A DNA stretch of 64,000 nt, from positions 2,851,406 through 2,915,405 of the forward strand of contig NZ_SJPI01000001.1 in the NCBI RefSeq assembly GCF_007859865.1, given 5' to 3'. Below are positions 25,451 through 34,714 of the stretch, in pieces (position 1 is the first letter of the stretch; the number at the start of each line of letters is the position of its first letter). Below the pieces are notes generated by a model. That model was not told the origin of the DNA. It saw nothing but the letters and a program-made list of their open reading frames with translations, and searched no databases. The translations under genes and the position numbers were made by a program. Origin of the DNA: Rubripirellula amarantea (lineage in GTDB: Bacteria; Planctomycetota; Planctomycetia; Pirellulales; Pirellulaceae).

Positions 25451-28400
25451 TTATGGTTCCGGGTCGTCTTCAAAGCTTTGCTGGACGGCTCGATAGTTCG
25501 CAAGTACCGCATCGATCTGCTGTTGCAGTTTCGTCAGGTCACGGCCATTTTCGATCGATTCGTTCATAATCGGACGCATCCATTCCTGCATTAGGTGGAA
25601 CTGGCCTTTGACTAAATCAGCCAGGACTCGTGGCACTTTGTGTTGGACCAGGAACTTTTGGTCCGGTGGTGACGCCGCTTGTTGCTTCGCAATCAATTCC
25701 AACCTTTCGCTAGTGGATTGTATTGCCGTTCGGATTGATTCCATTCGCGCGTCCATCCGTTCTTCCGATGCGTTGTCGTCCACGGCCAGCGCCCTTAAAA
25801 TCACTTGGCGAATGGATTCCAAGCCGTCTCGCATCGATGCTAGTTGCCGCATTAATTGACCGGCTTGGTCTTCGCTGTCCATGCCAGCCATGCGGGTGCT
25901 TTCCACGTAAGCATATTTGATCGCGTCCCAACGCTCTTTCTCGTCCGGCGTCAGGATATCCATCAACTCTTTGAACTTAAGCACATTGGCCTCGTTGTCC
26001 GTCGTCAGCGTTTGCGCATCCTGTTCGTAACTGCTGACAATTAAAGATTGCAGTTCGCGGTCATTCATCACCGAGGCCACTTTTTCGGCCATTCGATTCA
26101 TGTTTCGATAACTCCCCTGCAACTTGAAGGGAGGTTCGGTGCGGTAGGCGTCCGCTTGGGCGGCCGAGCGAATGTAGGCTCGGTTGACCTTCAGTACGAC
26201 GTCGCGAACCTTCAGCAATTTTCGCATCACGCTAAACATGTCGCGAACTTGGTCGGATGAAAAATTGCCCAGTAGTTCCATGCCTTCCAACGAATCTCGC
26301 CCAGCAGCCTGGATGATGGCACGGGCATCGTCGGGCGAAGCTGTCGATAGGGGTGCCAGCGTTGGGTTGCTGGTCAAGCAGTTTTCCAGATAGCTCATCT
26401 CGAACGCGTCCGCGGCGTCGCCAATGATCTCGCCTAGGTTGTACACATCCGCCCGGTTGGAAAGCATGTCGGGGACTTGGAATCGTTCGCCGCTTTCGGT
26501 GTACGGATTGCCGGCCATTACGACCGCGACCCGCCGACCACGTAAGTCGTAAGTTCGAGTCTTGCCGTTTCGAACCCCTTCGATCTTGCGAGTCGCATCA
26601 CAAAGAGAGATGAACTTTTGAAGCAGTTCCGGGTGGGTGTGTTGAATGTCGTCTAGATAGAGCATGACGTTGTCGCCCATCTCCAAAGCCAAGTTGAGAC
26701 GTTGGATTTCCTCGCGAGCTGCAGCATTGGGTGCCTCATCAGGGTCAAGCGAGGTCACTCCGTGCCCAATCGCCGGACCATTGATTTTCATGAACACGAT
26801 GCCGAGGCGATTTGCGACGTATTCCATCAGGGTCGTTTTGCCGTAGCCGGGCGGCGAGATTAGCAACAACAATCCCATCCGGTCGGTACGTTTGTCTTCA
26901 CCGGCGGCGCCCATTTGTTTGGCAAGGTTGTCGCCGATCAGGGGAAGGTAAACTTCGTCGAGCAATCGGTTGCGAACGAAACTGGTCAAGACGCGTGGTT
27001 TGAATTCCTCCAATCGCATGTCATCACGAGCGCTCTCGACCAACCTTGATTTCGTCTGATTCATCCGCCGGAATCGGGGGACAACGTCCGTTTGGTAGTT
27101 GCGCACTCGGGCTAGCATTTCGTGATAATGAACCGTCATGGAGCCTTTCTGAATGCGTGAATGGCTGCCAGCGAGTCCGGTGATTTCAGTTGCCAAATTC
27201 GCCGAGACAACTCGTGCGTGTTTCGGTCCGCCGTTGGCAATCACCCACGCCACTTCGTCGCGGTAGGCAACCGCAGGATCGGTCGGCATTTCATCCGCAC
27301 GCGAGTTCAAGTACGCATCCGCCCAATTTCGCGAAAGCACAAACCGGCGAAGGGGGTCCGATTCTTTCGTGATGACTGCGTCAAGCAATTTGCTGCGGTC
27401 GATCTCGGGAATCGACTCGCAGAAATGCTGGTACAGCTTGCTCGCTCGGTTGCTCAGCGCCCACGTGTCGGGGTCGGTGGTCAATTGATCGAAAAGATAG
27501 TTGGCTACGCGCTCGGGAGTGACCTCGGGAGCAAACGACGCAAAAACATCATCGGTTCCTGTGGAAACAACCGACTGAAGACGCTGGCGAAACTCGACGG
27601 CTGGACGAGCCATCGGAAATGCGGATGCCAGGTTGGCAAAACCACTGATCCAATGCAACAACGCTGCTCGTGTGTCGCTGGCAACGACCTCGAAGAAGAT
27701 GATCAACGATGCTGCACGAACGGATGGAGAATGACGGAGCAAGCCAATTGAATTATGGATGTGAGTCAGCGTTTGGAAGATTAGCGTTGCATCCCGATCA
27801 TGAACACCTTTGGCGTATCCTTCGTCAAACTTGCCATCGATCGACGGCGTGACCCCCTGTTCGAACGCTTCGACCGCCAAGTATTCCGATCGGTACACGT
27901 CAGAGTTTTCACTGATTAGTTCTTGCCCCCACAAGTCTTTCGCCGATGCGAGCGCTTCATCCCTAAGGGGTTCAAAGAATTGAGTGCCGGTTAAGTGCAA
28001 ACAGAGTTCGCCACCACGAAGCACCGTTGTTAAATCGAGAGGTTGATTGTTCACCGCAAATCGCTGGTTGCCCAGGCGAATGATGTCGCCACCATCCTCG
28101 TACAAGTCTTGACGATCTTTTAGCTGACGGGTTGAATCCTCGCGAATCGTTTTCAACCGACTTTGCAAGTCTTCTACTCGAACGGCATCGTCGAGGGATT
28201 TTAGGTTCTCGATGATGTCGCGAACTTTTTCGACCATCAAGTCGCCGGCAAAGTAAGCAGCAATATCATCCGTCGATTCCATCTTACCGACGCGGGACTC
28301 GATGCCTTTGAGGATGCGTTTGGCGGCTGCATCTAACGATTCAGCACGTCGGTTGCGTTTCTCGACCAAGGAAACTTTGCGAGATTCAAACGCAGCGTAA

Positions 28401-30607
28401 ACGTCATCGCGGCGTTCGGCTAACTGGACCACGAAATCATCAAATTCTGCGAAACGGCCTTCGAGTTCCTCAAGCTGTACCATCACCTTGGTTAAGTATT
28501 CATCACACTTGGTCGGCGAATCTGAAACATCAAGGTATCCCGCAACGGTTTGCTCGATCAACTTCAACTGCGACGCAAATTCGGCTTTGCCTTCGACGCT
28601 GACCAGTTCACTGACACGAGCTCTCAGCGAACTGCGAACTCGATTGAGCGAACCGAACACCTCGGAAATGGAATCAATGATTTCCGTTCGTTTAGTAGCG
28701 TCATCGATCCTTAAATTGCTGACCGTTTCAGTCAGCAATTCCAGTTGAGAAGCCCCTTCGTCGATTTCTTTCTCAAGCGTCTTCGCCTCCGCAACCGTTT
28801 TCACGGTTTCGACTTTGTTGCCGGCATCTTGGACGCGAACGGTGTACGGATTCAAGGCGCCTGGTGTGAGCAGGAAGTCGACGCATCGTCGACTGACTCG
28901 CTCAGCTCGTTCCGCAGTTTCCCGCTCGAGTGATTCGACCAAAGCCTCATCGACATAGCGAAGTTCTTTTAACCCGAGTGCGTGTCCGCGTTGTTGCCGC
29001 AGGCTCGAGAGAACGTTCACGAAATCGTCGATGGTTTCAAAACGCCCCCGCTCGATCGACTTGATCAATTCGCCAATCGACTTTTGAACTTCCTTTGTCT
29101 TCGCATCGGTGTCTCGACGAACGCGAACGACCTTTTCAAACTCTTCGACCGCCGCTTCGGCAGCTTGGCGGATCGCTCGAATCGGTTTTGCCAGCGACTC
29201 GGTTTCCGGTTTGTCGATCCAGAAGTAAGCGTCAAGAATATCCGCTGATTTTTTGGCGAGATCGACATACAATCCTTCGTAGGAGTCGTCCTTGTCGATG
29301 AGTTGCAGCAGTTCGCTGCACTCGGCCATGCCTCGCACGATCTCCTTGTTGCCAATCTTGAAAAGCAGCGAATCGGTTTGGTTCTCGGGAACAAAGTTTT
29401 CGCTGGTGAATGGCGTTTGCCAGATTTGAATGGCGTGGTGTTTCGCGGGATCTTCTTGCGCTTTAAAGACGACCATTTCGCCGCGGTCAAAGAACGTCTG
29501 ACCATGGCAAACCAGCGGCGTGTCAACGGTTTGGCGAATAAGGTTGTATCGCAGTTGAACGTAGGTGCCCGAGGCCGGGTTGTAGAACAAGTACAAGTAG
29601 TCTTCGCCATTGGGGGCAGCAATCGTGCGTTGATAACGCATGTCGCTAAGCCCGTGATCGAAGCGTTTGAATTCACCAGTTTGCAGGTAGTAACCGCCCG
29701 GAAAAATCACTCCGTGGTCGCCCGGTAGCATCACGCAAGAGTGCTCGATTTCGTCGAGTCGCATGACCTTGGACAACTTAGAATTAAAGATCAGATACCG
29801 AGTCTTTTGTTCCTGGTAGGGTCGCATCTTAAGCAGAACCAAGTTGCCTAAAACCGCGTAATGGACCTCGGCATCGTCGAGCGTTTGATCAGGATTGTCG
29901 ACCGGTTCGGCATAGATACCTTCACCACTGCCGGTATTGTTCTCGACCTTGATAGTTAAGTCGCCACCGACCGTTTCCACAAAAACTAGATCTTCGATCG
30001 AAATGTGAGGGTGTGCGCCGTAGTGGTGTTGATCACGCGTGGTGCGGGTCCAGCGGAATTCATGCTGGGGTGGATCTCGTACTTCATGTTCGCTTCGATT
30101 GTCGAGATACTCAATCGCGTTGGGTGTGACTCGCCACTTGAACGACTTGATGTCTCGCGCGGTCTTTCCGACCTGGAATACCATGTGCAGCATCGGTCCA
30201 TCGCGAAAAAAGCGAACAAACCGAGTGTCTTTGTAGAACCGATACAATTCGTGGAAGTCGTTGACGAATCGATCTTGTTGAATCAGGTCGAGTGGTTGCT
30301 CGTGAAATTGGTGGTCGCGAAGTTCGTAAGCGGAAAAAACGTCAGCGAGACCAATATCCGTTTTGAGCCCAAACTGAACGTTGTACCCGAGCAGGAACTG
30401 ATCTCCGATGGCGACTAGATCACGCGGCGTACAGTTGTGGTCCGTCGTCACCCGCTCAGTCGCTACGAGCGTGGTTTCGATGTTTCCGAAGACTTCCGCG
30501 CGAGCTTCGTTTAGTTTACCTATGCGGTCATGCAGATCGCTGGCTGCTTCACGCAAGCGATTGCGAAGCACCTCGTAAGTTCCAGCGGCTAGCTTGGATT
30601 CAGGCAT
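25451..30607 (-). CDS. Giant AAA+ ATPase of the DUF3686 / 'DNA repair ATPase' family
   Basis: 1718 residues. The N-terminal 450 residues are mainly beta and resemble what I recall as DUF3686 (FGNIETTLVATERVTTDHNC, FLLGYNVQFGLKT). Long coiled coils fill about 480-870. The AAA+ module is C-terminal: Walker A SPPGYGKTT with Lys1257, Walker B MLYLDDIQ with Asp1319/Asp1320, sensor 1 MAGNPYTES near 1364, and an arginine (MLSNRADVY) near 1389 as candidate finger. Helices follow to the end. The ATG at 30607 is preferred to a TTG at 30631. It lies 82 bases downstream of the flotillin gene and is probably in the same operon. The 'DNA repair' label is a family name; the neighbours suggest a membrane-linked remodeller instead. 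Confidence 0.87.
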   Translation of the reverse strand: MPESKLAAGTYEVLRNRLREAASDLHDRIGKLNEARAEVFGNIETTLVATERVTTDHNCTPRDLVAIGDQFLLGYNVQFGLKTDIGLADVFSAYELRDHQFHEQPLDLIQQDRFVNDFHELYRFYKDTRFVRFFRDGPMLHMVFQVGKTARDIKSFKWRVTPNAIEYLDNRSEHEVRDPPQHEFRWTRTTRDQHHYGAHPHISIEDLVFVETVGGDLTIKVENNTGSGEGIYAEPVDNPDQTLDDAEVHYAVLGNLVLLKMRPYQEQKTRYLIFNSKLSKVMRLDEIEHSCVMLPGDHGVIFPGGYYLQTGEFKRFDHGLSDMRYQRTIAAPNGEDYLYLFYNPASGTYVQLRYNLIRQTVDTPLVCHGQTFFDRGEMVVFKAQEDPAKHHAIQIWQTPFTSENFVPENQTDSLLFKIGNKEIVRGMAECSELLQLIDKDDSYEGLYVDLAKKSADILDAYFWIDKPETESLAKPIRAIRQAAEAAVEEFEKVVRVRRDTDAKTKEVQKSIGELIKSIERGRFETIDDFVNVLSSLRQQRGHALGLKELRYVDEALVESLERETAERAERVSRRCVDFLLTPGALNPYTVRVQDAGNKVETVKTVAEAKTLEKEIDEGASQLELLTETVSNLRIDDATKRTEIIDSISEVFGSLNRVRSSLRARVSELVSVEGKAEFASQLKLIEQTVAGYLDVSDSPTKCDEYLTKVMVQLEELEGRFAEFDDFVVQLAERRDDVYAAFESRKVSLVEKRNRRAESLDAAAKRILKGIESRVGKMESTDDIAAYFAGDLMVEKVRDIIENLKSLDDAVRVEDLQSRLKTIREDSTRQLKDRQDLYEDGGDIIRLGNQRFAVNNQPLDLTTVLRGGELCLHLTGTQFFEPLRDEALASAKDLWGQELISENSDVYRSEYLAVEAFEQGVTPSIDGKFDEGYAKGVHDRDATLIFQTLTHIHNSIGLLRHSPSVRAASLIIFFEVVASDTRAALLHWISGFANLASAFPMARPAVEFRQRLQSVVSTGTDDVFASFAPEVTPERVANYLFDQLTTDPDTWALSNRASKLYQHFCESIPEIDRSKLLDAVITKESDPLRRFVLSRNWADAYLNSRADEMPTDPAVAYRDEVAWVIANGGPKHARVVSANLATEITGLAGSHSRIQKGSMTVHYHEMLARVRNYQTDVVPRFRRMNQTKSRLVESARDDMRLEEFKPRVLTSFVRNRLLDEVYLPLIGDNLAKQMGAAGEDKRTDRMGLLLLISPPGYGKTTLMEYVANRLGIVFMKINGPAIGHGVTSLDPDEAPNAAAREEIQRLNLALEMGDNVMLYLDDIQHTHPELLQKFISLCDATRKIEGVRNGKTRTYDLRGRRVAVVMAGNPYTESGERFQVPDMLSNRADVYNLGEIIGDAADAFEMSYLENCLTSNPTLAPLSTASPDDARAIIQAAGRDSLEGMELLGNFSSDQVRDMFSVMRKLLKVRDVVLKVNRAYIRSAAQADAYRTEPPFKLQGSYRNMNRMAEKVASVMNDRELQSLIVSSYEQDAQTLTTDNEANVLKFKELMDILTPDEKERWDAIKYAYVESTRMAGMDSEDQAGQLMRQLASMRDGLESIRQVILRALAVDDNASEERMDARMESIRTAIQSTSERLELIAKQQAASPPDQKFLVQHKVPRVLADLVKGQFHLMQEWMRPIMNESIENGRDLTKLQQQIDAVLANYRAVQQSFEDDPEP
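28714..28740. repeat. Perfect 10-base inverted repeat inside the giant ATPase gene
   Basis: AATTGCTGAC (28714-28723) and GTCAGCAATT (28731-28740) pair across a seven-base loop. It lies in the coiled-coil coding part (LLTETVSNL) and could form a hairpin in the mRNA or be a chance palindrome. Confidence 0.6.
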
Positions 30608-30689
30608 AGCGAAGTAGATGACCGGTACCAAAGAATGAAAAGAAGAGCGTAGGGCAGGCTCTCACCGGCCCTACGACAAAAGCATGGTT

Positions 30690-32735
30690 CTATGACGCCG
30701 AACCGTTAGTGCCGGCACTGACGTTTGGTGACAGCAGGCGGCTGGCCTTTTGGTCGGCCACATTGGCTGTGCCCGCCATGCTTAGCAAGCTCGTCAATTG
30801 CGTCCGCACATCGTCGGTCTTTGCCATGCCCATCAATTTGGCGATCAAAGCTGCGATGGATAGATCCTTAACACCGTCGGTATCCAGGTTGAACTGAGCC
30901 ATCAATTCCTTGATCTGGTCACGGAAGTATTCGGCATTGCCATCGAAGAAGGTGTCCTTGATGTCCGTGGCCACCTTGCTGTTGTAGACAAAGCGATCAA
31001 TCGCTTTGCCACCCTTAACAGCCGAGGTGATTTGCTCGAAGAACTCTCCATCGCCGCCGACGATGTCGATACGAGCGGCTCTTAAGGCGTCGCCCACGAC
31101 TCCAGCTTGTGATTCGGCAATGCCTCGCTGAGCGTCAATGGCTGCGATCTCAACTTGCTTTTCTTTCTCGAGTCGCAGTTTGAATTCCTCGTGGTCCTTG
31201 CCGACGCTGTCGAGCTGTTTCATCGCTTCGGCTTTCTCGGTGATACCGATCGCTTCGGCACGATACTTCTCGAGTTCGACGTTCGCTTCGGCGAGACCTT
31301 GCTTCTCGGTTGCCGATGCTTTGGCTTCGATCACGGTCGCCTCGGCAAGTCCCGGCGCCGCGGTGGATGCGGCATCGGCTTCAGCCAACATCTTGGTTGC
31401 GGCAGTTTCCTTCTCTGCCGCGTCGCGACGAGCTTCGGCATCAATACGAATCTTTTCAGCAAGTAACTCGGCTGATTCCTTTTCTGCTTGAGCCAGCTTG
31501 GTAAGCCGTATCAATTCTTCTTCGCCCTTCATTTCGGCGGCCGTGACTTGCACTTTCTTCAAACGATCGGCACGAGCAAACTCTTCAGTGTCCTTGATGC
31601 GTTCTTGCTCCTCCACAACCGCACGTTCGACAGCGACTCGTTCACGTATCACTTCTTGAATGTTTCGTTTCTCAACCTCGATCGCCTTTTCTTTCTCGAC
31701 TTCGGCCACGCCGACAACGCGAAGACGTTCAGTCATTTCTAAATCACGGTCGCGATTGACTCGTTCGAGTTCGACCGCATCGGTCTTTTCTTTGTTTCGC
31801 TGGGCAACCAGGATTTGACGGCTCTTGTTTTCTTCCGCCACACCGACTTCTTCTTCGGTGATGATGCGGGCGCGTTCAGATTCGAGCTTCTGTTCGGCCT
31901 GGACCTTCGCGGCAGCAGCGTTTTCGCGGGCCGTGATTTCGGCGATTTCTCGCTTTTGCTTTTCAACGGCTTCGACTCGTTGACGTTCGAGTGCCAGGAT
32001 GGTTTCTTCCGCTTCGACGTCTTGTTTCTTGAGCGTTTTCTCTTTGTCGCGTGTGAATTGGTTTTCCTTGACCTTTTCCATCGACGTCAGTTCAGTGATC
32101 TTCTTGATCCCCTCAGCGTCGAGGATGTTGGTCGGCGACAACATCTCTAAAGGCGTTTGTTCCAAATAGTCAATCGCTGCGTCATCGAGCTTGTACCCGT
32201 TTAGATCGGTGCCAATGACTTTCAGGATTTCATCCTTGAACTTGTCACGTTGATCATACAAGTCAATGAACTCGAATTGCTTGCCGACCGTCTTCAGTGC
32301 TTCGCTGAACTTAGCATCGAAGAGTTCACGCATCGTTTCCATTTCGCTGCAACGCTTTGCACCAATGGATTGAGCAACCACCTTCATTTCTTCTTTGGAG
32401 CTGTCAACTCGGATGAAGAAGGCGACTTTAATGTCGGCACGAATGTTGTCGCGGCAAATCAATCCTTCGCTGCCTTGTCGGCTAATTTCGAAGCTCTTGA
32501 GCGTCAAGTCCATGAACTCATAGCGATGGAACAAAGGCACCACGAACGTGCCTTCAGCGGTGTAGACCGCGAGTCCACTGATTCCTGATTTGATGATCGC
32601 TTTGTCAGGACCGACGACGATGTAGCATTTCTTGAACATGATCAAGATCGCAATGAATGCGATGATTGCGATCGCGGCAGCCGCAGCCCAGAAAAAGGGC
32701 CAGCTAAATTCGGCAAGCAATTGAGGGTGGGTCAC
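30690..32735 (-). CDS. Flotillin-family protein (YqiK-like)
   Basis: 681 residues. One membrane segment (FFWAAAAAIAIIAFIAILIMF, near 14-34) is followed by the SPFH domain (PDKAIIKSGISGLAVYTAEG, VPLFHRYEFMDLTLKSFEI, RDNIRADIKVAFFIRVD). A long Ala/Glu/Lys coiled coil (about 225-560) has the EA-rich repeats typical of flotillins. The C-terminal tail ends with a low-complexity Ser/Asn segment after a helical region. It should assemble membrane microdomain scaffolds. The start overlaps the stop of the YqiJ/NfeD-like gene (ATGA, 32732-32735), the same order as E. coli yqiJ-yqiK. The downstream AAA+ gene is 82 bases away. Longer than typical flotillins (about 500 residues). Confidence 0.9.
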   Translation of the reverse strand: MTHPQLLAEFSWPFFWAAAAAIAIIAFIAILIMFKKCYIVVGPDKAIIKSGISGLAVYTAEGTFVVPLFHRYEFMDLTLKSFEISRQGSEGLICRDNIRADIKVAFFIRVDSSKEEMKVVAQSIGAKRCSEMETMRELFDAKFSEALKTVGKQFEFIDLYDQRDKFKDEILKVIGTDLNGYKLDDAAIDYLEQTPLEMLSPTNILDAEGIKKITELTSMEKVKENQFTRDKEKTLKKQDVEAEETILALERQRVEAVEKQKREIAEITARENAAAAKVQAEQKLESERARIITEEEVGVAEENKSRQILVAQRNKEKTDAVELERVNRDRDLEMTERLRVVGVAEVEKEKAIEVEKRNIQEVIRERVAVERAVVEEQERIKDTEEFARADRLKKVQVTAAEMKGEEELIRLTKLAQAEKESAELLAEKIRIDAEARRDAAEKETAATKMLAEADAASTAAPGLAEATVIEAKASATEKQGLAEANVELEKYRAEAIGITEKAEAMKQLDSVGKDHEEFKLRLEKEKQVEIAAIDAQRGIAESQAGVVGDALRAARIDIVGGDGEFFEQITSAVKGGKAIDRFVYNSKVATDIKDTFFDGNAEYFRDQIKELMAQFNLDTDGVKDLSIAALIAKLMGMAKTDDVRTQLTSLLSMAGTANVADQKASRLLSPNVSAGTNGSAS

Positions 32736-33463
32736 GATGAGGACTCCGAAGGAAGTGAAGTGACTTTGTAAATTCGTTTCTCTCGGTCGAAACCGATGAT
32801 GAGGGCTTCCGTGCCTTTAGGAAGATGAGGCCCGTCGGTGCGAATGTTCAACAGGAGTGGCGCAGCTTGGGTTCGAAACTTGGCTTGTCCGAATTCGGGC
32901 GTTGCTTCCAGAGTGCTGATTTCACATGTAGCGCCGACCAGGTTACCGGCGTGATAGGAGGGGCCGGCGACGAAGTAACCGAGTAGCGGTTGTGTGATGA
33001 CCTTGGTAAGGAACGTGGCAATCACACCATTACGAATCGTTAGCAACAGGCTCGGTAAAAAGTTAGGGTCGTATCGTTTCGAATCAAACCCATGCCACAG
33101 CAGATACGAGACGATCCAAAAAGCACAGGCAAACACACCCGCCCAGATAATGACAGGCACTCGTCCGAAGTTGGTCACGCGTACGGATGCTGCGCCAATG
33201 CCTTGCCAAAAATCCCAGTCGGTTGGCACACCGTCGGGCACGTTAACGGCGACATCGGTATCAAGGTCCACACTTGCATCGAGATCAATACCGGTGCCAA
33301 CGTCGAGATCAGGGACGTCGAGATCAGGGGCGTCGAGTCCAAAATCAATCAATCCAAACATTGCCATCACGGTGTACAAAACCAAAATTCCCACCACGAT
33401 CGACGCGGGCCAAAGCGGCCCGACGAACATTTGATCGGCGATGAAATCTAGGGCTTCGTTCAC
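32732..33463 (-). CDS. NfeD/YqiJ-like membrane protein with OB-fold domain
   Basis: 243 residues. Membrane segments lie near 15-40 (LWPASIVVGILVLYTVMAMF) and 103-125 (VPVIIWAGVFACAFWIVSYL), with a possible third near 135-165. The C-terminal domain (NLVGATCEISTLEATPEFGQ, FREKRIYKV-like strands) fits the OB fold of NfeD/YqiJ proteins that partner flotillins. A periplasmic or lumenal Asp-rich stretch (DAPDLDVPDLDVGTGIDLDA) includes an exact 15-base tandem duplication. It is the first gene of the operon, coupled by ATGA to the flotillin. No serine protease domain is fused, as in the short NfeD class. Confidence 0.85.
   Translation of the reverse strand: MNEALDFIADQMFVGPLWPASIVVGILVLYTVMAMFGLIDFGLDAPDLDVPDLDVGTGIDLDASVDLDTDVAVNVPDGVPTDWDFWQGIGAASVRVTNFGRVPVIIWAGVFACAFWIVSYLLWHGFDSKRYDPNFLPSLLLTIRNGVIATFLTKVITQPLLGYFVAGPSYHAGNLVGATCEISTLEATPEFGQAKFRTQAAPLLLNIRTDGPHLPKGTEALIIGFDREKRIYKVTSLPSESSS
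33300..33329. repeat. 15-base in-frame tandem duplication in the NfeD/YqiJ-like gene
   Basis: ACGTCGAGATCAGGG occurs at 33300 and again at 33315 (followed by a partial third copy). It encodes the repeated Asp-rich PDLDV units. Confidence 0.85.
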
Positions 33464-33565
33464 GTCAGCGACACTTGAAAGAGAGATGAAAACGCTATGA
33501 CAGCGTAATCTCAGGCCCCAAACGCAACACGATTTAGGCGCTCAATTCGCCCGCATTTCAGAAAA

Positions 33566-34006
33566 TCAAACTCCGATGTCCTCGTTCCACAATTCGGGAT
33601 GTTCAGCTATGAACGCTCGCATCAGTTCGATGCACGTTTGGTCAGCTAAGATTTGCAGGTCAATTCCCCGGCCCAGCACATAGGATTCGGGGCCTTGAAA
33701 GGTGACGTTTTCGCCAACAACGATTTTCGGAATTCGGTACAACAACGCCGCACCGCTACACATGTCACAAGGTGATAGAGTCGAATAGAGCGTTGACTTG
33801 GCGTAGTCAGCGGCGGTCAGTCGTCCTGCGTTTTCAAGAGCGTCCATCTCGGCATGCAGCACTGGACTACCGCTTTGGATTCGCCGATTGTGTCCGCGGC
33901 CAACGATTTGATCGTCAATCACCAGCACGCTACCAATCGGAATACCACCTTCGTCACGACCCTTGATGGCTTCGTCGATGGCGGCTTGAAGAAACGGGTC
34001 GGTCAT
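33566..34006 (-). CDS. Nucleoside/cytosine deaminase (CDA fold, yeast FCY1-like)
   Basis: A 146-residue zinc deaminase. Catalytic site: His51-Ala-Glu53 in VLHAEMDALENAG and the PCDMC motif with Cys80 and Cys83. The sequence around it (TLYSTLSPCDMCSGAALLYR, VVGENVTFQGPES) resembles yeast-type cytosine deaminase, and less so TadA or guanine deaminase. It would convert cytosine (or a related base) to uracil for pyrimidine salvage in the cytoplasm. Length is typical. The gene is 102 bases from the flotillin operon on the same strand and may have its own promoter. Exact base specificity is not shown. Confidence 0.9.
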   Translation of the reverse strand: MTDPFLQAAIDEAIKGRDEGGIPIGSVLVIDDQIVGRGHNRRIQSGSPVLHAEMDALENAGRLTAADYAKSTLYSTLSPCDMCSGAALLYRIPKIVVGENVTFQGPESYVLGRGIDLQILADQTCIELMRAFIAEHPELWNEDIGV

Positions 34007-34106
34007 TTTGAATTCATCTTGCTTATGCTAGACATTCGGAAGAGCGTTTAACTTGGCTTTTGGCAATCGGCTGGCATCGAAGAACGAAAAGGGTAATGGT
34101 CACTCC

Positions 34107-34328
34107 ATGATTCGCCGAGCGATTTCACGATTGGTGATCTTCCCGATTCGATTCTATCAGATCGGGATCAGCCCGATGCTGCCGCCCTCATGCCGCTTTA
34201 CCCCGACGTGCAGCCAGTATGCCATCGAGGCGATTGGCAAGCATGGTCCAATCAAAGGAACTTACTTGGCGGTCCGAAGGATTCTGCGATGCCACCCTTG
34301 GAACCCGGGCGGTCATGATCCACCGTGA
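34107..34328 (+). CDS. yidD: Membrane protein insertion efficiency factor YidD
   Basis: A 73-residue protein with the YidD signature: [37 protein letters not shown] and [15 protein letters not shown]. The conserved cysteines (PSCR, TCSQ, RCH) are all present. YidD helps YidC insert membrane proteins and binds the inner face of the membrane through its amphipathic helix. The frame opens at 34053, but the ATG at 34107 (MIRRAISR) gives the normal length. In many bacteria yidD lies between rnpA and yidC; here it does not. A 17-base tandem repeat begins at its stop. Confidence 0.93.
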   Translation: MIRRAISRLVIFPIRFYQIGISPMLPPSCRFTPTCSQYAIEAIGKHGPIKGTYLAVRRILRCHPWNPGGHDPP

Positions 34329-34406
34329 CCCTGATGCAGCCCTGACTCCGGTGCAGCCCTGACCCGGTGCAGTAGTAACCCCGATGCAGGCCTGGCTGAA
34401 ATGCAA
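34325..34406. repeat. Imperfect tandem repeat, 16-17-base unit, about five copies, after the yidD stop
   Basis: The TGCA core of each unit falls at 34335, 34352, 34368, 34385 and 34402. Intervening bases read CCCTGAC(T)CCGG or close variants. The array starts at the stop codon of yidD. A second in-frame TGA follows at 34332. Confidence 0.8.
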
Positions 34407-34586
34407 TGGAACCGCGTAGGAGTTGGTTGGGTTGGATGACCCAGTCGTCGCCTACCGGCCTGCCAAAATCGAGTTGCCTAGTATGTTCGTAAGGGGTGGA
34501 TGCTTTGGCTGGCGGGCGTCGGATCAACGCGTAAAAAAAGCTCGTCACATTCTCAAAGCGAGAACCTGACGAGCGTCGTTAGCAAG

Positions 34587-34675
34587 CGGATGGTGAGGGA
34601 TTCGAACCCCCGGTACGATTTCTCGCACGCCGGTTTTCAAGACCGGTGCCATAAACCAGACTCGGCCAACCATCC
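34587..34675 (-). tRNA. tRNA-Ser (anticodon TGA)
   Basis: The 89-base minus-strand sequence is a class II tRNA. Acceptor stem GGATGG.../CCATCC with discriminator G; anticodon stem CCGGT/ACCGG with loop CTTGAAA (anticodon at 34637-34639); long variable arm (GTGCGAGAAATCGTAC region); T-arm GGTTCGAATCC. CCA is not encoded. The long arm and G discriminator are serine identity features. Confidence 0.95.
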
Positions 34676-34714
34676 TGGGCTGATGCGGATTTTAGACATC
34701 GTTGCCATTGCAGG

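Noticed and set aside
27161-27751. 196-codon plus-strand open frame
   Set aside because: It lies antisense within the AAA+ ATPase gene, which has clear motifs on the minus strand.
28714-28740. Inverted repeat in the ATPase gene as a regulatory site
   Set aside because: It lies deep inside the coding sequence and could be chance; listed as a repeat without a function.
34325-34406. Tandem array after yidD as a CRISPR array
   Set aside because: Units of 16-17 bases with no distinct spacers and no cas genes.
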